In this document: in pieces, positions 58,305 through 64,000 of the stretch
Layout: every line of letters begins with the position of its first letter
Position numbering within the stretch: position 1 is the stretch's first letter
From: CAITWD01 sp963727285
GTDB lineage: Bacteria > Actinomycetota > Thermoleophilia > Miltoncostaeales > Miltoncostaeaceae
Reading direction: 5' to 3'
Assembly: GCA_963727285.1 (NCBI GenBank)
Contig: CAVSFF010000012.1
Location: forward strand, 219,314-283,313
DNA length: 64,000 nt
Translations under genes and position numbers: made by a program
Notes under the pieces: generated by a model
The model's database searches: none
What the model was told of the DNA's origin: nothing
Seen by the model: only the letters and a program-made list of their open reading frames with translations

Positions 58305-59111
58305 TCAGGCCGTGGTGCGGGCGGCCAAAAAGTCCTCGATCAGGGCCCGCGCGATCGACCCGTGCGGAGGGATCTCGGGAAGCGCCTGACGCCGGTACCA
58401 GCCGGCGTCCACGATCTCGCCCGGATCGGCGGTGATCTCGCCCCCGGCCCACTGGGCGGTGAACCCCACCATCAGCGCGTGGGGAAACGGCCACGGCTGG
58501 CTTCCGAAGTACGCGATGTCGGTCACCGCGATGCCGACCTCCTCCGCGATCTCACGCACGACGGTGTCTTCGAGGGCCTCACCGGCCTCGACGAAACCCG
58601 CCAGGACCGAGTACAGCGCCCGCCCGGCGCGCCGCGGACGGGCGAGCAGGATCTCGTCCCCACGCGTCACCCGCACGATGATCACCGGTGAGATCCGCGG
58701 GTAGCTGCGCAGGCCGCAGACCCCGCAGACGGCGGCGTGTTCGTCGGGCGCCGTCCCCGTGGGCGACCCGCAGCGACCGCAAAACCGGTGGTCGCGCTGC
58801 CAGGTTGCCAGCATCCGGGCACGGGACAGGAGCGCGAAGTCCTCCGGTCCGAGGCGGCTGACGAGCTCCCAGGCCGGCACGAATCGCGTCCCCGACACGG
58901 GCGGCTCGTCGGAGACCGCCGCGACCGCCCACGTCCGGCGATGGCCGTCATCGGCGACCAGGACCGGGACATCGCGCCCGGATGAGCCCAGGCGGGCATG
59001 GACAAAGTGCGTGGCGTCGTCCTCGGCGACGAGGATCGTGTCGGCGGCACCAAGCACGACCCACCCCTCGTCCCCGGGGGGTGGCGCCGTGGACTGCCCG
59101 GTCCCCGTCAT
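58305..59111 (-). CDS. nudC: NAD(H) pyrophosphatase / NAD-cap hydrolase
   Basis: 268 residues from ATG 59111. A zinc ribbon (CGRCGSP, then CGVCGLR, about residues 112-132) is followed by the Nudix box GFVEAGEALEDTVVREIAEEVG and the NudC-specific SQPWPFPHALMVGF. It hydrolyses NADH and removes NAD caps from RNA. The ends of the MFS gene and this gene converge with a 15-bp gap. Confidence 0.93.
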   Translation of the reverse strand: MTGTGQSTAPPPGDEGWVVLGAADTILVAEDDATHFVHARLGSSGRDVPVLVADDGHRRTWAVAAVSDEPPVSGTRFVPAWELVSRLGPEDFALLSRARMLATWQRDHRFCGRCGSPTGTAPDEHAAVCGVCGLRSYPRISPVIIVRVTRGDEILLARPRRAGRALYSVLAGFVEAGEALEDTVVREIAEEVGIAVTDIAYFGSQPWPFPHALMVGFTAQWAGGEITADPGEIVDAGWYRRQALPEIPPHGSIARALIEDFLAARTTA

Positions 59112-59290
59112 CGCGGACCGTCGCTGGATCGATCGGGGTTCGGCACCCCACGACAATGCCAGACCGGCGCCCACGGTTCGGGGCGAACCTCCGGCCGCAC
59201 CGCAGATGCCGTGACCCGAGTTCAGGCGTATCGTCGATGTACGGGCCGTGGCACGCCCGCACGCCCGCCCCCGACCACAAAGGAGACCCT

Positions 59291-59743
59291 ATGCACGCAC
59301 CCCGGATCCCCCGCCGCACCGCCATCGTGGCGGCACTCGCGGTCGTGGCGATCGCGTCGGTGGCCGCCGGATGCGGCGGGTCGAGTTCGTCCGGATCCGC
59401 CACGACCGCGACGTCGGCGACGCAGACGACCGCACAGACCGGCACGTCGACCGGAACCAACGCGACGACCGTGCTCTCTGTCCAGGCATCGGCATCGGAA
59501 CTCGCCTTTGTGCCGAACACGCTGTCGGCACCCGCAGGGCACATCACGATCCGCATGACGAACCCGTCACAGCTGCAGCACTCAATCGCACTCGCAGTCT
59601 CCGGCGTCACGCCCGGTCCGGTCGTCGGCAACGGCGGCACGTCTGAAGTGTCCGCCACGTTGGCGCCCGGCACCTACACGTACTACTGCACAGTGCCCGG
59701 GCATCGACAGGCCGGCATGACCGGCACATTGACCGTTCACTGA
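59291..59743 (+). CDS. second cupredoxin-domain lipoprotein
   Basis: 150 residues from ATG 59291, with AGGAG 5 nt upstream. Lipobox VAAGC, a Ser/Thr-rich linker, then a cupredoxin domain with His in LQHSIAL and Cys/His/Met in YYCTVPGHRQAGM. Paralogue of 50338-50838, sharing most of the C-terminal 60 residues. Probably a membrane-anchored copper electron carrier. Confidence 0.88.
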   Translation: MHAPRIPRRTAIVAALAVVAIASVAAGCGGSSSSGSATTATSATQTTAQTGTSTGTNATTVLSVQASASELAFVPNTLSAPAGHITIRMTNPSQLQHSIALAVSGVTPGPVVGNGGTSEVSATLAPGTYTYYCTVPGHRQAGMTGTLTVH

Positions 59744-59749
59744 CCCGAC

Positions 59750-59782
59750 GCCGCCGGCGGGTGCGTCGCACCCGCCGGCGGC
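59750..59782 (+). terminator. perfect 15-bp hairpin after second cupredoxin gene
   Basis: GCCGCCGGCGGGTGC (59750-59764), loop GTC, GCACCCGCCGGCGGC (59768-59782), 7 nt after the stop. No T-run. Confidence 0.65.
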
Positions 59783-60109
59783 AGCGTGCTGGGCGCGATT
59801 GATGAACGCGCCACCCCGGGCCCCGGTCAGGGGATCCCCGGACGCCGCGTTCGTCGTGGTCCCGATTCCCGGCAATCAACTTGCGATCAGGATGTTCGAA
59901 AGAGCCGACGGGGAGAGGGACGGACCGATGGCGCACGCGAACCGGGACGTGGGGCGTCACCACCGCTCTAGAGCGTCGGCACGGCGGGGTGCGCCGACAC
60001 CCGGTCCGGAGTGCCGAGGGCGCGCCGCGTGGCGGGATGACCCGGAAATGGACGAGACGCGCCGTCCATTCGGCCCGCGGCCCAAGTGGCGGACCGTCCG
60101 CCGACGCTC
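59783..60109. other. gap with no recognised gene
   Basis: Open frames exist, but their products are Arg/Pro-rich and unlike any family I know. A promoter for the large membrane protein downstream should lie here; none is obvious. Confidence 0.4.
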
Positions 60110-63100
60110 ATGACATCGGACACCGCCGCCTACCTGCTCATCTTCACGGTTGCGACGGTCGTCGGTTGGTGGCAGATCTTCGACAAGGCGGGGCGCCCCG
60201 GGGTCGCCGCCCTCATTCCGATCTACAACCTCTATGTGATCTGCAAGGTCGCTCGGCAACCGGGCTGGTGGTGGGTCTTCATGCTGATCCCGATCACCGG
60301 GCCCGTTGTCTGGGTCGTAATGAACATTCAGGTCGCTCGCGCGTTCGGGCGCAGCACGGCGTTCGGGTTCGGCATGGCGCTCATCCCGTTCGTCTTCGCC
60401 CCGATCCTGGGCTTCTCCGGCGCCCGTTACCTCGGCGCGTCCGACACGGCGGGTGCACGGCGCGACGAGGTGCCCGACCGCCGCGCAGTGCCCGCGCATG
60501 CGGCGGTCCCGCCGCCCGGCATCGCGACCGCCGCGCTGCCGCCGCGCCAACCGGCTCCCGCACCGGCAGCGGTGCCTGCACCGCACACCGCAGCGCCTGC
60601 GACCCCGGCGCCCGCGCCCGTCACTCCCGGCGCCGTCTTCCCGGCACCGGAGCTGGCGACCCGGCTTGACCGCCTCGAGCGCCAGCTCGAGGCATTCCAG
60701 GCCGAGATCGCCGAAATCCGGACGATCGCCACAGCCGTCCAAGCCGCTCCAACCCCCACCACTGAGCCGGAGACCCCGCCCGCACCCCCGGAAGTGCGCG
60801 TGGCAGCGCCCGCAGCCCCCAGCCTCCCTCCCGCCGCGCCTGCCCGACCCGCGCCCGTCGCCGAACCGACATCGACGCGCCCCCGGGAGGCGGTCGGACC
60901 GACGCGATCGGAGCGCGCCACCGCGTTCGCGTCCGCGGAACTCAGCGGCGGGCGGGCCTTCGCCGTTATCGGCGGCGCCGTCATGCTGCTGGGAATCATC
61001 TTCCTGTTCATCCTCGCCGCCAATCGCGGCTGGATCGGACCGGTGAGCCGCGTCGCGATCGGCGGCATCGCATCGGTCGCCGTGTTCGGGGCCAGCATCC
61101 TGCTCCCGGTCCCGCTACGGGCGCATGAACGCGTCGTTGGCCGCGGCGGGTACCGGCATCGCGGGCGCCTACGCGACGACCGCCGCGGCGACGAGCACCT
61201 ACCACCTCATCCCCAACTGGGCCGGCCTGCTCGTGGCCGCGGCCATCGCCACTTCCGGCGGGGTCCTGGGAGTGCGCTAGGAATCGCAGATCCTCGCCGG
61301 GCTGTCGTTGATCGGCGCCGCCCTGGCGCCGGGCCTCGTCGAGATCGGGCGCGGCTTCGACGCCCCCGGGACCGCGTTCGCACTCCTCGTCTTCGCGGCG
61401 GCAATCGCCACTGCTGCGCCTCGTCGCTGGTCATGGCTGCTTGCCGCAGTGGGAGCAGCGTCCCTCGGTCAGGTCGTCGGGCTCGCCGCTACAGCGACGC
61501 CGATGTCGTCGCCCGCGATCGCGGTGGTCGCCGCCACCTCGGCGCTCCTGCTCGCAGGGTCGATGTACTGGCAGGGCACTGCCGGGGCGACCCTGCTGGA
61601 TCCATCGCCGGCTGGCTCATGCTGCTCGGCGGCGCGTGCGCGTTCCCGGGGCTCATACACCTGATTCCCGCGGAGACTGATGCCGGCGTCGCTCTGCTCA
61701 TCGCGGCCGCCGTGTATGCGATCGCGGCGCTGGCGATCGCACGTATCGGCTGGCGTGACCTCGCCTGGACCGCGGGCGCCGTGGCGCTCGTGTTGGCCGG
61801 TATCGCGACGACCTACCTGCTCTCGCGCCAGGCACTGACTGTGGCGCTGGGAATTGAGGCCGCGGGCCTCGCGCTGCTGGCGTGGCGGACCCGGCAGCCG
61901 CGTTACGAAGGCGCCGGACTCCTCTTTTTGGCCGCCGGGGTCGGGCACGCGTTCGTCGTGGACGCGTGGCTCGGCAACCCGCACGGCGATCTCGCCGGAG
62001 CATCGGCGACGGGTCTGCTCATCCTGGCCGCCGCGGCGCTCGCCGCCGGCGCATTCGCGCTGGACGAGCGCGCCGATGCCCGACAACCGGCGTGCTCGCC
62101 GGCATGGAGGCCGTCTGGGACGGGCTCCTCGGCGAGCAGGGGCACGCTGCGCCTGTGGCTCTGGGTCCTCGCGGTCATCCTGGCCGCATTCGGCACCGCC
62201 GCGGCCACAGACGGACGATGGGTCACGATACCCTGGCCGTGATCGCGATCATCCTGGCAGTGGCTGCTCGGCGCCTCGGCGAGCGCCGCTTGCAGGCCAT
62301 GGGACTGGCGTTCCTGACGATCGCCGCCGGCCACGCCCTCGCCGTCGAGGCCACCGCGGGAGCGCTGGGCATCGCGCGCGGCGGCGACGCGCTGGCACCG
62401 GTTCCGAGCCTGATCGCCCTCGGCGCGGCCGCGGCGGTCGCCGCCGCAGCCATCAGCGCATTCCCGACCCGCGGAATCGCCTGGCTTGGCCCGCTGGACG
62501 GCCAGGAACGGGCACTGGAGTGGATCAGAGTCCACGCTCGCGCCATACAGACGGTTCTGGCCGTGTTCGCAGCCACGTACGCCGTGTGGGCACTCGGCCT
62601 CATCTTCATCTGGTCCTCGGCTGCTGACCTCGGCCAGGTGCTCGCGACGACCCTCTGGAGCGCGGTCGGCGTCGCCGCAGCCGCGGTGGCCGCACGTCGT
62701 CGCAGCGCATGGCTCGGGTGGGCGGCGCTCGCGCCGGTCCTGTTTGCATGCGGCAAGGCGATCTTCGACGCGAATGCGCTCGGCGACCGCTGGGGAGGGG
62801 CGGCTGGCCTGGTTACGGCAAGCGGACTCCTCATCGCAGGGTTTCTGCTCCGCTATGCGACAGCCCGTACGTCGTGGCGGGTCGAGTTAGTCTGCCTCGC
62901 CACCGGCGCCGTCGCGGTGGTCCAAGCGCTGAGCGCGCTGGACCTGCTGCTCCCCAACGAACCGCACCTGTGGGGTGTGATGGCGCTCATCGTCGCGGCC
63001 GCGGTCGGCGCCGTCTCCGTGTACCCGTTCCGCGCCTGGCGCGCCGGCAGCGCGCCGGCCTGGTCCAGGGATCTGGCGACGATGTATTGGGCCGGCGCCC

Positions 63101-63815
63101 TCGCGGTCTGGGGCGGCGCGTGGATTGCGCTCACGTCGGGCCGGTGGCACGGGGGCGCCTTGCTCGTAGCGAGCCAGTCCGGCCATGTCGGCGATGGCGA
63201 CGTGCGTCGTGGCCCTGGCCGAGCCACTGTCCGAGGCGCCGCCTCTGGCTCGCCGGGTTCGCCTGGTCGGTGGTCGCAGCGCTCGGATGCATCATCGCCG
63301 TCGTGCCGCCGGATCGCCTCTCGGATCGCGATCGCCCATCCCGCCGACGACCTTTGGGCGCTCGCGGCGTGCGTAGTGGCCGTCGGCTGGTCCGGCGTCC
63401 GCGCACCGGACCTCGGGCCGTTGCGGATCCGGATCGTGCTGGGCGCCGTTGCGCTGACCGTCTACGGGCTGTCGCTCGCGGTCCTTGAACTCGTCCAGTG
63501 GATCTCCACCGCGTCGGTCCAGACCGATTTCGAGCGCGGCCAGACAGCGGTCAGTGCCGCGTGGCCGCGCTTGCCCTCGCGGCATTCGTGTACGGGCTCG
63601 TCGCCGGAAACCGCATCTCCGAGCGGATCGGCCTCGCTATTTTCGGGCTCGCGCTTGTGAAGCTCTTTCTCTACGACCTCCAGAACCTGAACTCGATCAC
63701 GCGGGCCGTCTCATTCCTGGCGGTCGGCGGCGTCCTGCTCATGGCGGCGTTCTTCGCGGAGCGGATCGTCGGTCGTCGCGGACCTCCCGACCGCGATGGG
63801 GTGCGCCCGGCCTGA
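60110..63815 (+). pseudogene. DUF5684-DUF2339 giant membrane protein, multiply broken
   Basis: From ATG 60110 the first 110 residues are a DUF5684-type domain (WWQIFDKAGRPGVAALIPIYNLY). A Pro/Ala linker and a coiled coil (ELATRLDRLERQLEAFQAEIAE) follow, then DUF2339, a many-helix membrane domain, beginning GGRAFAVIGGAVMLLGIIFLF. The frame is clean to about 61112, then breaks at roughly 61112, 61610, 62095, 62140, 62220, 63175, 63240, 63330 and 63560, with an in-frame TAG at 61278-61280. Five breaks need one base fewer and four one more; repaired, about 1235 codons result. Helical DUF2339-like sequence is still readable in every segment. Either recent decay or locally poor sequence. Confidence 0.75.
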
Positions 63816-63880
63816 CACCGGACCGGCCGCACCCGGGTACCGGCGCCTGCGCCGAGGACCTGCCGTTGCCCCCGACCGCG

Positions 63881-63921
63881 GCAGCCGGCAGCCGGGAACC
63901 GGGAACCGGGAACCCGGAACC
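63881..63921 (+). repeat. short tandem 7-bp repeats
   Basis: GCAGCCG twice (63881-63894), then GGGAACC three times and CGGAACC once (63894-63921). A slippage-prone simple repeat in the gap after the DUF2339 gene. Confidence 0.8.
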
Positions 63922-64000
63922 GCACGATCACCAGGCTCGTCGCAAGGCTGATCCCACCGACCACCAGGACACCGACACGCGTCGGCGTCGCATGCTTCGT

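Noticed and set aside
59799..60113. Open frame of 104 codons before the DUF5684-DUF2339 gene
   Set aside because: Arg/Pro-rich, no ribosome binding site of note, overlaps the next start and matches nothing known.
63922..64000. Minus-strand open frame reading into the window with a hydrophobic stretch (VGVLVVGGISLATSLVIV), like the start of an MlaD/Mce protein
   Set aside because: Only about 25 convincing residues before low-complexity repeats and overlap with the DUF2339 gene; the rest lies outside the window.

Overview
The window is about 70% G+C and densely coded, with many GTG starts, 4-nt ATGA/GTGA overlaps between neighbouring genes, many Cys-lipobox lipoproteins and no outer-membrane genes. 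This points to an actinobacterium. A Thermoleophilia-type lineage (Solirubrobacterales/Gaiellales) is my inference from the overall gene mix, not a marker-based call.\n\nLayout. 1-3893: three conjugation-type genes (SCO6880-like, VirB4-like, VirD4-like). 3902-16387: a secreted repeat protein, an MFS pump, a membrane-anchored dihaem cytochrome c, a phosphodiesterase, amtB-glnB, a lipoprotein, an HtrA protease, a CtaG-like oxidase assembly protein, and a cytochrome b/molybdopterin oxidoreductase pair. 16524-19100: a MobF relaxase-helicase, the missing partner of the first three genes but 12.6 kb away. 19196-26202: ABC exporters and an MMPL transporter, with an unexplained lower-GC, hairpin-rich gap at 20938-21626. 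26407-32809: housekeeping genes (ppa, typA, holB, tmk, a CpsB/YwqE-type phosphatase, tRNA-Ala). 32839-34294: a PAS remnant and a haloalkane-dehalogenase-like hydrolase.\n\n34359-43458 is the most unusual part. A divergent GAPDH lies downstream of a 1392-residue PPDK-like protein that has lost the PEP/pyruvate TIM barrel and gained about 900 N-terminal residues. Beside them are three radical-SAM-fold genes: an AhbC-like enzyme, an AhbD/TIGR04053-like enzyme, and a paralogue of the latter in which all three AdoMet-cluster cysteines are substituted while the C-terminal auxiliary-cluster cysteines are kept. An identical 16-bp motif precedes the radical SAM genes. I consider this cluster the best candidate for an undescribed system.\n\n43574-59743 holds a second secreted repeat protein, a methyltransferase, an FAD oxidoreductase, a GNAT, ETF-quinone oxidoreductase, a gamma-carbonic anhydrase-like protein, two cupredoxin lipoproteins, STAS-serS-pfkB, a CorC-like protein, a crcB-crcB-DUF190 fluoride operon, a second MFS pump and NudC. 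60110-63815 is a DUF5684-DUF2339 giant membrane protein broken many times.\n\nMany otherwise well-conserved genes carry frame breaks. Outside the last gene almost all need one extra nucleotide to be skipped (about 14 of 15). Uncorrected single-base insertions in the assembly are the simplest explanation; several of these genes are annotated here as frameshifted CDSs rather than true pseudogenes.
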